DNA of 9,984 nucleotides from an uncultured Terriglobus sp. (GCA_937871605.1 CALMRM010000099.1:1-9984), one strand, 5' to 3'; positions 1-6,432 are shown, numbered from the stretch's first letter. Made by a program: numbers and translations. Notes: generated by a model not told the origin, from the letters alone.

Positions 1-419
1 CCTATGAACTGGTGCGCGAGGTCAACTCCGTCTTCGACCGCCTGGCGGAGACGTTCTGGCCAGGGCCGCTGACCGTCATTGTCAAAGCCGGTTCGCGGTT
101 GCCCCTGCGCGTCACAGCGCAGACCGGCAACGTGGCGCTGCGCGTGCCAGAGGCGACCATTGCACGTGCCGTGGTCAAGCAGCTTGGGCTGCCCATCACC
201 GCAACCTCCGCCAATGTGGCAGGCGCGCCAGAGTGCACCCATGCACGCTGCGTCCGCGAGCAACTGGGAGATCAACTGCCGCTCATCGTCGATGGCGGCC
301 CCACCGCGCGCTCGCAGCCGACCACCATTGTTGACCTGAGCGGCGGTGCAGACTCCTGGACCATTGTGCGCGAGGGTGCCATTCCGACGTATGACATCGC
401 GATGGCTCTGCAAAGGTAG
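1..419 (+). CDS. L-threonylcarbamoyladenylate synthase (YrdC/Sua5 family), 3' part
   Basis: This is the 5'-truncated end of a YrdC-domain protein. 138 residues are visible, read in frame from base 3. The family makes threonylcarbamoyl-AMP from threonine, bicarbonate and ATP for t6A37 modification of ANN-reading tRNAs in the cytoplasm. Visible signatures are FWPGPLT (visible residues 18-24), VALRVPE (45-51), the TSAN segment with the S-x-N motif (68-71), VDGG (96-99) and a closing TIVREGAIP (120-128). The N-terminal K-x-R motif lies outside the window. The protein ends soon after the YrdC domain, so it lacks the extra C-terminal Sua5 domain and is a TsaC-sized member. A YciO-type paralogue is possible, so no gene symbol is given. 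The stop (417-419) is 9 bases before the next start, which suggests co-transcription. Confidence 0.9.
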   Translation, partial: YELVREVNSVFDRLAETFWPGPLTVIVKAGSRLPLRVTAQTGNVALRVPEATIARAVVKQLGLPITATSANVAGAPECTHARCVREQLGDQLPLIVDGGPTARSQPTTIVDLSGGADSWTIVREGAIPTYDIAMALQR

Positions 420-428
420 GTCCACACC

Positions 429-1091
429 GTGGCCAGGCGACCACCGCAGCGAAGCAGAAACGGGCATCCGCTGGCCACGCTGTGCCTGGTCCTTCTGCTC
501 GTCGTCGTGGTGTGGTTTGCGAGCCTGTATGTGCGTATCAGCCGGTATGCGCGGGTGGACAACGCCGCTCCGGCGGACGCGATTGCTGTCTTCGGTGCCG
601 CGCAGTACCTGGGCCATCCTTCGCCCGTGTACCACGCCCGGCTCGATCATGCAGTGTCGCTCTACCGCAAGGGACTGGCGGGCAGCATCGTGACCCTGGG
701 TGGCGCGTCGGACAACCGTACGGGCCAGAGCGAAGGCAGCGTAGGCCGCGATTACCTCTTGGCGCAGGGGGTACCGTACGACCACATTCTGGCAGAAACA
801 GAGTCCGAGGACACAGAGGAACAGGTTGACGCGCTCGCAAACCTGTCCGCCGACTACGGCTTTCACAGCATCATCGCTGTCAGCGACGGCACCCATCTCT
901 TTCGCATCCATGCCCTGTGCCGGCGTCGCGGGCTCACGGTCTTTACCTCGCCGCGCGCGCCGTTCGGAACGCTGTCGCCGTGGGGGCAGACCACGCGCGT
1001 TGCGCATGAAATGCTGAGCTACACCTTGCTCAAGCTCCACCTGCAGGCAGACTGGGCACGGCAGTGGATCGATCGCAGGGACGACGGCTGA
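429..1091 (+). CDS. YdcF/SanA-like DUF218 membrane-anchored protein
   Basis: The product is 220 residues. An Arg-rich start (residues 1-10) is followed by one hydrophobic segment at about 15-35 (LVLLLVVVVWF core), so it is probably anchored in the inner membrane with the domain outside. The DUF218 pattern is clear: AIAVFGAAQYLG (51-62) as the first strand and glycine loop, RLDHAVSLYRKG (71-82), VTLGG (88-92), the acidic ESEDTEEQ (125-132, matching the family E-x-x-S-x-D-T-x-E-N) and IAVSDGTHLFR (149-159). Related proteins (SanA, ElyC, YdcF) have been linked to envelope barrier and peptidoglycan or lipid-carrier metabolism, but the biochemical activity is mostly unknown. The start is GTG at 429, with an AGG-type ribosome site overlapping the preceding stop. 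A start further in would remove the charged N-terminus before the membrane segment. Confidence 0.85.
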   Translation: MARRPPQRSRNGHPLATLCLVLLLVVVVWFASLYVRISRYARVDNAAPADAIAVFGAAQYLGHPSPVYHARLDHAVSLYRKGLAGSIVTLGGASDNRTGQSEGSVGRDYLLAQGVPYDHILAETESEDTEEQVDALANLSADYGFHSIIAVSDGTHLFRIHALCRRRGLTVFTSPRAPFGTLSPWGQTTRVAHEMLSYTLLKLHLQADWARQWIDRRDDG

Positions 1092-1095
1092 GCGT

Positions 1096-1124
1096 TTCAA
1101 CCGGGTGCGTCCGTCCGGTACAAT
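1096..1124 (+). promoter_or_regulatory. candidate sigma-70-type promoter for the beta-propeller lipoprotein gene
   Basis: TTCAAC (1096-1101) and TACAAT (1119-1124) are separated by exactly 17 bases. The -10 matches the consensus at 5 of 6 positions; the -35 is weak. It lies 65 bases before the TTG start and just after the ydcF-like stop, so the lipoprotein gene can be transcribed on its own. This is pattern matching only. Confidence 0.4.
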
Positions 1125-1133
1125 CAGGCCTGA
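1124..1133. promoter_or_regulatory. perfect 10-base palindrome next to the -10 box (possible operator)
   Basis: TCAGGCCTGA is a perfect palindrome. It begins on the last base of the candidate -10 box and covers the expected transcription start. A repressor site here would block initiation, but a chance palindrome cannot be excluded. Confidence 0.3.
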
Positions 1134-1135
1134 CG

Positions 1136-1170
1136 TGGCGTACGCGCCAACTCCGCAGAAACCTGCGGGG
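1136..1170 (+). promoter_or_regulatory. two tandem hairpins in the lipoprotein mRNA leader
   Basis: The first hairpin is TGGCG-TACG-CGCCA (1136-1149), with a 5-pair stem and a 4-base loop. One base later comes an 8-pair stem, 1151-1158 with 1163-1170, containing one T-G wobble and the loop AAAC. The second stem ends 7 bases before the AGGAG ribosome site (1178-1182), so folding could affect translation. No match to a known riboswitch class is recognised. Confidence 0.4.
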
Positions 1171-1188
1171 GTTTAGCAGGAGCAGCTT

Positions 1189-2493
1189 TTGTTTTTCGTT
1201 TCACGATGGGTATCGGCACGTACGTTGCATGTTGCGGCCCTGTGTTTAGGGCCGGTCGCTCTGTTCGCCACTGGCTGTGGTAACAACTATCGTCCTGTCG
1301 TCAGCGCAATCAACCCGGTGGGTCCTTCTTCGCAGCCCACGGTGTATGCCGTCGCGCTTTCCGATCCCGGCAACGGGCAAAGCGGCCTGGTGACTGTCGT
1401 TGACGTGTTCGGCGACACGGTCATCGCGCAGGCCGCGGTCGCGGCAGTACCCTCCTACCTGGCCGTCGACCCAAACGGCCAGAGCTATGTGCTGCACAAC
1501 AACAGCGCTCTCATCGATTCCTTCACCGCAGCACCGGGGCTCATGACCAGTACCATTCGCCAGTCCTCGCTGAGCGAAGGTTCGAATCCGAATCAGGTCA
1601 ACCCGTCGTCCGGGGCCAACGCGGTCTTCATGACAGAGCCCTCAACAGGCCGGGTCGCAGTCTTCACCGGCGGAGCACCCCCAACGATACGGCAGGAACT
1701 GCCGGTAGCCGCCCACCCGGTGTACACCGTGGGACTGTCCACTTCGCCGCGCGTCTACGCCCTTAGCCAGGGTGCGACACCGGGCGTTTCGCAGGGCACC
1801 GCGACCGCGATTGAGAACGGTACCTCCAACCCGATTTCAGCAACCATTCCGGTGGGCATCAGCCCGATCTACGGCGTTACCACCGCCGACAGCCGCCGGG
1901 CATTTGTGGTCAACACCAAAGGCAATGGCGGCACTAGCGGTACGGTCAGTGTGGTGAACGTCCAGAACAATGTGCTGGATACAACGCTGACTGTGGGTCT
2001 GAACCCGGTGTGGGCAGCCGTTGCGCCCGCCATCAACGAGTTAGCGGTCGTCAATGCAGGGGACGGCACGCATGCCGGTTCGCTCAGCGTCATCAACATT
2101 GCACTGTGTTCGCAGGTAGCGCTGGTCGGCAATGCAGAGTGCAATAGCACCAACCCGACAGACTCGGTCAACTTCGGCCAGACGCTGGCCACTGTGCCTG
2201 TCGGTGTCGCCCCCGTGCAGGTGGCTGTGCTCACGGACCTGAGTAAAGCCTACGTGGCCAACACGGACGGTACCGTAACCGTGGTGGACATGAACACGAT
2301 GGTGGCGGTGAAAACGATCCAAGTCGGCGGCAAGCTGAACTGGATCGGCGCGGTCGCCGGAACGCCCACGGGCAAGGTGCTGGTCACTGCAGCGGACACG
2401 CAGACCCTGACCATCATCCGCACGGATTCAGACGTCGTCACGGCAACGGTGCCCCTGCAGGGTAGGGGCATCTCCATTCGCATCGCCCAGTAG
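1189..2493 (+). CDS. YVTN/YncE-type beta-propeller lipoprotein
   Basis: The product is 434 residues. TTG at 1189 is chosen as start because AGGAG (1178-1182) sits 6 bases upstream and because it gives a complete lipoprotein signal: charged residues, a hydrophobic core at about 12-27, then ATGC with Cys30 as the lipidation site. The -3 Ala is less usual than Leu. The rest is made of repeated strands with YVTN-like signatures, such as VTVVDVFGDTV, VSVVNVQNN, KAYVANTDG and VTVVDMNTM, with recurring 'PVG..P' turns typical of seven-bladed YncE-like propellers. No enzymatic motif is seen. Such proteins are exported scaffold or binding proteins; the ligand is unknown. An insert near residues 305-325 carries two cysteines, Cys307 and Cys318, which could form a disulfide in an oxidising compartment. 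The gene is probably monocistronic, since the next gene is convergent. Confidence 0.85.
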   Translation: MFFVSRWVSARTLHVAALCLGPVALFATGCGNNYRPVVSAINPVGPSSQPTVYAVALSDPGNGQSGLVTVVDVFGDTVIAQAAVAAVPSYLAVDPNGQSYVLHNNSALIDSFTAAPGLMTSTIRQSSLSEGSNPNQVNPSSGANAVFMTEPSTGRVAVFTGGAPPTIRQELPVAAHPVYTVGLSTSPRVYALSQGATPGVSQGTATAIENGTSNPISATIPVGISPIYGVTTADSRRAFVVNTKGNGGTSGTVSVVNVQNNVLDTTLTVGLNPVWAAVAPAINELAVVNAGDGTHAGSLSVINIALCSQVALVGNAECNSTNPTDSVNFGQTLATVPVGVAPVQVAVLTDLSKAYVANTDGTVTVVDMNTMVAVKTIQVGGKLNWIGAVAGTPTGKVLVTAADTQTLTIIRTDSDVVTATVPLQGRGISIRIAQ

Positions 2494-2536
2494 CGCGCGT
2501 CTTCGCATCGCCTCACACGGTGGGGTGCCGCGCTAC
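2490..2536. terminator. inverted repeat between convergent genes, possible bidirectional terminator
   Basis: GTAGCGCG (2490-2497) and CGCGCTAC (2529-2536) form a perfect 8-base inverted repeat with a 31-base loop. Each arm holds the TAG stop codon of one of the two convergent genes. There is no T-tract on either side and the loop is long, so classic intrinsic termination is doubtful. Confidence 0.25.
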
Positions 2537-3156
2537 GCCTGCATCGCCCTTCGAAGCACCAGCAGAGCGCTACGGATACGGGTCTTTACGGTGCCGAGTG
2601 GATCGCCGGTGCGCTCCGCGATCTCTGTGTGGGTCAGCCCCTCAAAGTAGGCGAGTTCCAGCACGTGGCGCTGCGGCTCTGGCAGGGTCTGCATCAGGCC
2701 CTGGGCTCGCTGCAGCAGCAACGCGTGTTCCGACTCCTGCGCAAGGTTAGACGAGGACGCCAGCATCACGTCGTTGATGTCGGTCAGGGGCTTACGTCTG
2801 CGCAGGGTGTCAATGGACCGGTTGCGCGCGATCACTGCCAGCCAGGAGCCCAGGGATCCGCGCGTCGATCGAAAGGAAGCTGGCTTGCGCCAGATCTGCA
2901 TGAAGATTTCCTGCAACACATCCTCCGCAGCCCCCGTATCGCGCAGCACGCGCAGCGACACCGAGTAGACCACCTTGGAGTACCGGCTGAAGATGATAGC
3001 CATGGCGTTCTGTTCACCCTGCGCGATGTGTTCCAGCAGCAGGCCGTCGTCCAACGCTGTAAGCTCCACGGCCTGCCCCTCCGGCTGCACTGGCGCAGGA
3101 TCTCCTGCGTCGCGAGAGGAGCCACCGGAAAGGGACGAGGTGTCAGACAGAGCCAT
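2533..3156 (-). CDS. ECF-type RNA polymerase sigma factor (sigma-70 family)
   Basis: The product is 207 residues from the ATG at 3156. Region 2 runs from about 40 to 122: FSRYSKVVYSVSLRVL, then DVLQEIFMQIWRKP (79-92, the core-binding and -10 region) and WLAVIARNRSIDTLRRRK (105-122). Region 4 runs from about 153 to 203: LPEPQRHVLELAYFEGLTHTEIAER followed by PLGTVKTRIRSAL, a typical -35-binding helix-turn-helix. There is no region 1.1 or 3, so it is an ECF (group 4) factor that redirects RNA polymerase. An in-frame GTG at 3192 has a better AGGA site but would add 12 residues with no family likeness (MCGLPLPCHKDF), so the start is uncertain. No anti-sigma gene or membrane partner lies next to it. 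Its downstream neighbour is the convergent lipoprotein gene, and tlyA is divergent. Confidence 0.92.
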   Translation of the reverse strand: MALSDTSSLSGGSSRDAGDPAPVQPEGQAVELTALDDGLLLEHIAQGEQNAMAIIFSRYSKVVYSVSLRVLRDTGAAEDVLQEIFMQIWRKPASFRSTRGSLGSWLAVIARNRSIDTLRRRKPLTDINDVMLASSSNLAQESEHALLLQRAQGLMQTLPEPQRHVLELAYFEGLTHTEIAERTGDPLGTVKTRIRSALLVLRRAMQA

Positions 3157-3206
3157 GAAGTCTTTGTGGCATGGGAGGGGTAAGCCGCACACAGCGACAT
3201 TCCTAT

Positions 3207-3216
3207 GCCACGTCAG
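3207..3216 (-). promoter_or_regulatory. sequence word upstream of the sigma gene, shared with the lipoprotein leader
   Basis: Read on the minus strand this is CTGACGTGGC. The identical 10-mer occurs at 1130-1139 on the plus strand in the lipoprotein leader. Each copy ends about 50 bases before the respective start codon, if the sigma gene starts at 3156. Three of the next five bases also match. A regulatory role is inferred. Confidence 0.25.
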
Positions 3217-3290
3217 AGTTTACTCCGTCTCCGTGTCGTACCGTAAAACACAGAGCAGCAAATGACACCGGTATGAAAACAGCAGGTAAC

Positions 3291-4076
3291 ATGCGGCTCG
3301 ACAAGCTGCTGGTAGAGCGTGGCCTGGCGGCTTCGCGCGAACGCGCCGCCAGCCTCATCCTTGCAGGCAGAGTGCTGGTGGACGAACAAAAGGTCACCAA
3401 GGCTGGGGCTGCTGTGGAAGAAGGCGCAGAACTGCGGCTGCTGGGCAATGACCTTCGCTATGTCAGTCGCGGTGGCCTGAAGCTGGAGGGTGCGCTGGAC
3501 CGCTGGCAAATGGACCTCAGCGGTCGTCTGTGTGCGGATGTGGGAGCCTCCACCGGCGGGTTTACCGACTGCATGCTGCAGCGGGGTGCCACGGGCGTGG
3601 TGGCGGTGGATACCGGTTACGGGCAGATGGCGGTGCCGCTGCGTGACGATCCACGCCTGATCCTGCTGGAGCGCACCAACGCGCGGCTGCTGGCACCGCA
3701 ACAACTCTCAGAGCTCGCAACCAAACTTGCGGCGCATGCGGAGCAACGTATCACCTTCTTCGCGATGGATGTGTCCTTTATCTCTGCCACGCTGGTGCTG
3801 CCTGCTGTGCTGCCTGCCCTGGCCTCCGCAGGGCAGCCGTGGCAGGGCGACGGCGTGGTGCTGGTCAAGCCGCAGTTTGAAGCAGGCAGGGAGTGGGTCG
3901 GCAAGGGCGGCATCGTCAAAAGCGCGGAGGCACACGCGCTGGCCGTCGAGCGGGTGCGGGCGGCAATCGATGAGCTTGGCGGCATCACGGTGGACGTGAG
4001 TGAGTCACCCATCACCGGTGTGGAAGGCAATCGCGAGTTCCTGCTCTTTTGCCGCTTTCACCAGTTCGGTAGGTAG
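3291..4076 (+). CDS. tlyA: TlyA family rRNA 2'-O-methyltransferase
   Basis: The product is 261 residues. An N-terminal S4 RNA-binding domain (MRLDKLLVERGLAASRERAA, about 1-60) is followed by an FtsJ/RrmJ-like SAM-dependent methyltransferase. Key motifs are YVSRGGLKL (57-65), the SAM loop DVGASTGGFTD (83-93), AVDTGYGQ (105-112), MDVSFIS (159-165), VLVKPQFEAG (190-199) and GNREFLLF (246-253). Lys64, Asp160, Lys193 and Glu249 fit the K-D-K-E set of this fold. In mycobacteria TlyA 2'-O-methylates cytidines in 16S and 23S rRNA; the exact target here is not known. The ATG at 3291 is used because AGCAGG lies just upstream and family members begin near 'RLDkLLV'. An ATG at 3273 (6 more residues) is an alternative. 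nadK follows 9 bases after the stop, a pairing common in bacteria. Confidence 0.93.
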   Translation: MRLDKLLVERGLAASRERAASLILAGRVLVDEQKVTKAGAAVEEGAELRLLGNDLRYVSRGGLKLEGALDRWQMDLSGRLCADVGASTGGFTDCMLQRGATGVVAVDTGYGQMAVPLRDDPRLILLERTNARLLAPQQLSELATKLAAHAEQRITFFAMDVSFISATLVLPAVLPALASAGQPWQGDGVVLVKPQFEAGREWVGKGGIVKSAEAHALAVERVRAAIDELGGITVDVSESPITGVEGNREFLLFCRFHQFGR

Positions 4077-4085
4077 ACTGACCAT

Positions 4086-4940
4086 ATGCCTCACATCGCC
4101 GTCATCTCCAAGCCGCAAAAGCCGGAGCTTGCTGCATTACTGCCGGAACTGGCGGCCTGGCTGGAACAGCATGGCTACACGGCGGTGCTGGACACCAACA
4201 GTGCGGCGTACATGTCTCAGGAAGGCGTTGACCGCGTCGACATCCCGCAACTGCAACCGGAGTTGGTCATCGTGCTGGGTGGAGACGGCACGCTGCTGTC
4301 GGCGGCACGTTCGTTCGCAAAGCTGGGCACGCCCATCCTCAGCGTCAATCTCGGCTCACTAGGCTTCCTGACCGAGGTGCCGCTCTCCGAGCTGTACAAG
4401 ACGCTGGACGCGTGGCGCGAGGGCTCCTGCCTGGTCGATCAGCGGCGGATGATGCGTGCCGAACTTTGGCGCGAGGGCACCATCTTCAAGTGCTGGGAAG
4501 CGCTGAATGATGTTGTGATCTCGAAGGGTGCCATCGCCCGCATGGGGGATTACTGCATCGAGATGGGCGGGCAGGTGGTCGCCAGCTTTCGCGCGGACGG
4601 CATCATTGTCTCAACGCCCACCGGCTCCACGGCGTACAACCTGGCGGCGAATGGGCCCATTGTTATGGGCAGTGTGGATGCGACCATTCTTACGCCCATC
4701 TGTCCGCACCTGCTGACTATCCGGCCCATCGTGGCACCGGGCGAAACAGAGATCCGGGTGCGGGTCAGCGGCATCGCGGACCAGACATTTCTGACGGTCG
4801 ACGGTCAGGAAGCCGTTGAGTTGAAACTGGAGGATCAGCTGCGCTGCCACCGGTCCGAGTACAGCGTGCGCCTGGTGCGGCTGACCGAGCATGGCCTGTT
4901 CAAGGTGCTGCGGTCCAAGCTGAAGTGGGGCGAGCGGTAA
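4086..4940 (+). CDS. nadK: NAD kinase
   Basis: The product is 284 residues, the usual length for a bacterial ATP- or polyphosphate-dependent NAD kinase (NAD to NADP, cytoplasmic). The hallmark GGDGTLL is at 65-71 with the catalytic-loop Asp67. NLGSLGFL (88-95), LNDVVISKG (140-148), RADGIIVSTPTGSTAYNLAA (169-188), TPICPHLL (203-210) and RPIVAPG (213-219) follow in the family order, and a VDGQE segment lies in the C-terminal part. The stretch usually read as SAGGPI is AANGPI here, a mild departure outside the catalytic loop. The ATG at 4086 is the first codon of the conserved start, and its ribosome site (AGGTAG) overlaps the tlyA stop. It is probably co-transcribed and translationally coupled with tlyA. 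recN, often next in this cluster in other bacteria, is absent. Confidence 0.96.
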   Translation: MPHIAVISKPQKPELAALLPELAAWLEQHGYTAVLDTNSAAYMSQEGVDRVDIPQLQPELVIVLGGDGTLLSAARSFAKLGTPILSVNLGSLGFLTEVPLSELYKTLDAWREGSCLVDQRRMMRAELWREGTIFKCWEALNDVVISKGAIARMGDYCIEMGGQVVASFRADGIIVSTPTGSTAYNLAANGPIVMGSVDATILTPICPHLLTIRPIVAPGETEIRVRVSGIADQTFLTVDGQEAVELKLEDQLRCHRSEYSVRLVRLTEHGLFKVLRSKLKWGER

Positions 4941-4973
4941 ACCGGCTGCTGCAAGGGTCCGCTGAGAGGGAAG

Positions 4974-5050
4974 TGGTGCACCCGGAAGGATTCGAACCTC
5001 CGGCCTATTGGTTCGTAGCCAATTGCTCTATCCAGCTGAGCTACGGGTAC
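4974..5050 (-). tRNA. tRNA-Arg (anticodon ACG)
   Basis: A complete cloverleaf can be drawn on the minus strand. The acceptor is GTACCCG with CGGGTGC (7 pairs, one T-G), followed by TAGCTCAG of the D arm. The anticodon stem is TTGG/CCAA around loop CTACGAA (anticodon ACG at 5014-5016). The T arm is GGAGG-TTCGAAT-CCTTC, the discriminator is A, and CCA is encoded (4974-4976). The A34 is expected to be deaminated to inosine by TadA so that CGU, CGC and CGA are read. It lies 33 bases past nadK on the opposite strand and 74 bases downstream of the HMA-like gene. The 3' end looks intact, with no sign of integrated DNA. Confidence 0.97.
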
Positions 5051-5087
5051 ACGTTATGTGGTCACGGGAGTCACCGGCAACTCAGCC

Positions 5088-5116
5088 AAGATACCAAGTC
5101 TGCGGTACGGGCGCAA
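5088..5116 (-). promoter_or_regulatory. candidate promoter of the tRNA-Arg gene
   Basis: On the minus strand TTGCGC (5116-5111) and TATCTT (5093-5088) are 17 bases apart. Initiation would fall about 30 bases before the mature tRNA 5' end, leaving a leader for RNase P. Both boxes match consensus only partly, and read-through from the upstream small gene is also possible. Confidence 0.3.
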
Positions 5117-5124
5117 CCCGCCAC

Positions 5125-5385
5125 TCAGGCGTTCGCAATGGCAGCCTGGTCCACCATCGACTCCGGCGCGGCCGGTACGGCCAACTGCACGCCCGCACGC
5201 CGCAGCAGCTGCCGGACCACCGGCTCGGACAGTCGGGTGGCGTCGTACTCAATATGGATGGTGGCCGCGCGCTCGTCGAGATCGACCCGGCGAATGCCGT
5301 ACACCTCACGAATGTTGGCGAGCGCCAGCACAGATGCCTCGCGTGGTGGGGTGCTGTAGCGGTAGGTCACATCAACGGTGGTCAC
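5125..5385 (-). CDS. small HMA-like (ferredoxin-fold) protein without CxxC
   Basis: The product is 86 residues. The order of predicted elements is strand (TTVDVTYRY, 2-10), helix (about 14-28), strand (GIRRVDLD, 30-37), strand (ATIHIEYD, 41-48), helix (SEPVVRQLLRRAG, 53-65) and a final short strand. That is the beta-alpha-beta-beta-alpha-beta plan of heavy-metal-associated domains. 'VYGIRRVDLDERAATIHIEYD' has the spacing of HMA 'v.GV..v.vd.....v.v.yd'. The metal-binding M-x-C-x-x-C loop is absent, and the protein has no cysteine at all. It may therefore be a degenerate HMA protein that does not bind copper or zinc through thiols, or an adaptor fold. The GTG at 5385 is the only plausible start in frame, and no good ribosome site precedes it. 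Function is not known. Confidence 0.65.
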   Translation of the reverse strand: MTTVDVTYRYSTPPREASVLALANIREVYGIRRVDLDERAATIHIEYDATRLSEPVVRQLLRRAGVQLAVPAAPESMVDQAAIANA

Positions 5386-5472
5386 ACCGGCAGCATACCA
5401 TCCACTCCGGTTGCAGCGCGCGGGCGCGGCGGCGCATCACAGGCACGAGTGCAGCACGTCAGGAGAATTACC

Positions 5473-6432
5473 TTGCGCCGTCTCGTATGTGTCCTTGTCA
5501 CCGCGCTGAGCCTGTCCCCACTTGCACAAACAGCCGCGCAGACTGCCGCCTCCGCCGTCAGCGGGGCAACAGGTATGCCGATGCAACCGCCGCCACCCGC
5601 CTCCATGGACCACTCCAACGACGTGCACGCCTTTGTGCCGCTGTGGCCGAACGGCGCGCCCGGTGCCGTGGGCAAGGGGGAAGAGGATACTCCCGCCGTC
5701 AGCATCTACCTGCCCCCTGCCAATCCCACGGGAACACTCATCGTGGTGGCGCCCGGCGGCGGCTACCAGCACCTGGCCATGGACCACGAAGGCTTGCAGG
5801 TGGCGCAATGGCTCAACGCGCATGGTATCGCGGCCGTGGTGCTGCGCTACCGCCTGGGGCCGACGTACCACTATCCCATTGAGCTCCACGACGCGCAGCG
5901 TGCCATCCGCTTCGCGCGGTCGCACGCTGCGGAATGGGGAGTTCAGCCTAACCAGATCGGCATGTGGGGCTTCTCGGCGGGCGGACACCTTGCCTCCACC
6001 GCTGGCACCCACTACGACAACGGCATTGCACGCGTGGCGGACGGGATCGACCGGCAGTCAGCACGGCCTGACTTTCTCATCCTCGCCTACCCGGTAATCT
6101 CATTCCAACCCGGCATTCTGCACAGTGGATCTAAGAAGTACCTGCTCGGTGACTCGCCCGACCCGGCTCTGGTCGATCTCCTGTCCAACGAGCGGCAGGT
6201 CACACCGCAGACGCCACCCAGCTTCCTCTTCCATACCGCCGATGATCCGGTCGTGCCGGTCGCCAACTCCATCGTCTTCTTTGAAGCGCTGCAAAAGAAC
6301 AAAGTCCCTGCAGAGCTGCACATCTTCCGGCATGGTCCGCATGGCGTGGGCTTGGCCCAGGCCAACCCGGAGCTGAGTGGCTGGCCCGACCTCTTGTATC
6401 ACTGGATGCATGAGAACGGCTTGGCACAGTAG
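5473..6432 (+). CDS. secreted alpha/beta-hydrolase, BD-FAE / acetylxylan-esterase-like
   Basis: The product is 319 residues. TTG at 5473 is chosen because AGGAG (5461-5465) lies 7 bases upstream and a signal peptide follows: RR, hydrophobic core at about 4-17, cleavage probably after one of the Ala-rich AQTAAQTA positions. A Pro/Ala linker (about 25-45) precedes the hydrolase domain. Visible motifs are the oxyanion segment APGGGYQ (93-99), VVLRYRL (122-128), nucleophile elbow GFSAGGH with Ser168 (166-172), Asp258 in TADDPVVP and a histidine in HGPHGVGL (most likely His290). This arrangement matches the BD-FAE/xylan-esterase branch of hydrolases, which remove acetyl or feruloyl groups from plant polysaccharides. 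The actual substrate cannot be read from sequence. A periplasmic or extracellular role is likely. The gene is convergent with the permease gene, 18 bases away. Confidence 0.88.
   Translation: MRRLVCVLVTALSLSPLAQTAAQTAASAVSGATGMPMQPPPPASMDHSNDVHAFVPLWPNGAPGAVGKGEEDTPAVSIYLPPANPTGTLIVVAPGGGYQHLAMDHEGLQVAQWLNAHGIAAVVLRYRLGPTYHYPIELHDAQRAIRFARSHAAEWGVQPNQIGMWGFSAGGHLASTAGTHYDNGIARVADGIDRQSARPDFLILAYPVISFQPGILHSGSKKYLLGDSPDPALVDLLSNERQVTPQTPPSFLFHTADDPVVPVANSIVFFEALQKNKVPAELHIFRHGPHGVGLAQANPELSGWPDLLYHWMHENGLAQ

Noticed and set aside
1136..1149. Extra-stable UNCG tetraloop in the first leader hairpin
   Set aside because: The loop is TACG but the closing pair is G-C rather than the C-G required for unusual stability, so it is treated as a normal small hairpin.
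3171..3290. N-terminal extension of TlyA from 3171 or 3273
   Set aside because: Residues before 3291 show no family likeness and the segment overlaps the sigma-gene upstream region. ATG 3273 stays possible but lacks a ribosome site.
4974..5050. tRNA-Arg as an attachment site of an integrated element
   Set aside because: Both flanks are ordinary genes and I see no integrase, no second copy of the tRNA 3' end, and no change in composition.
5008..5472. Upstream extension of the esterase reading frame (open from 5008)
   Set aside because: It would run through the tRNA-Arg and antisense to the HMA-like gene. The signal peptide and AGGAG site place the start at TTG 5473.
5058..5882. 274-residue plus-strand frame across tRNA, HMA-like gene and esterase start
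   Set aside because: It covers the tRNA on the opposite strand and is rich in Arg/Pro with no recognisable domain; it is a shadow frame.
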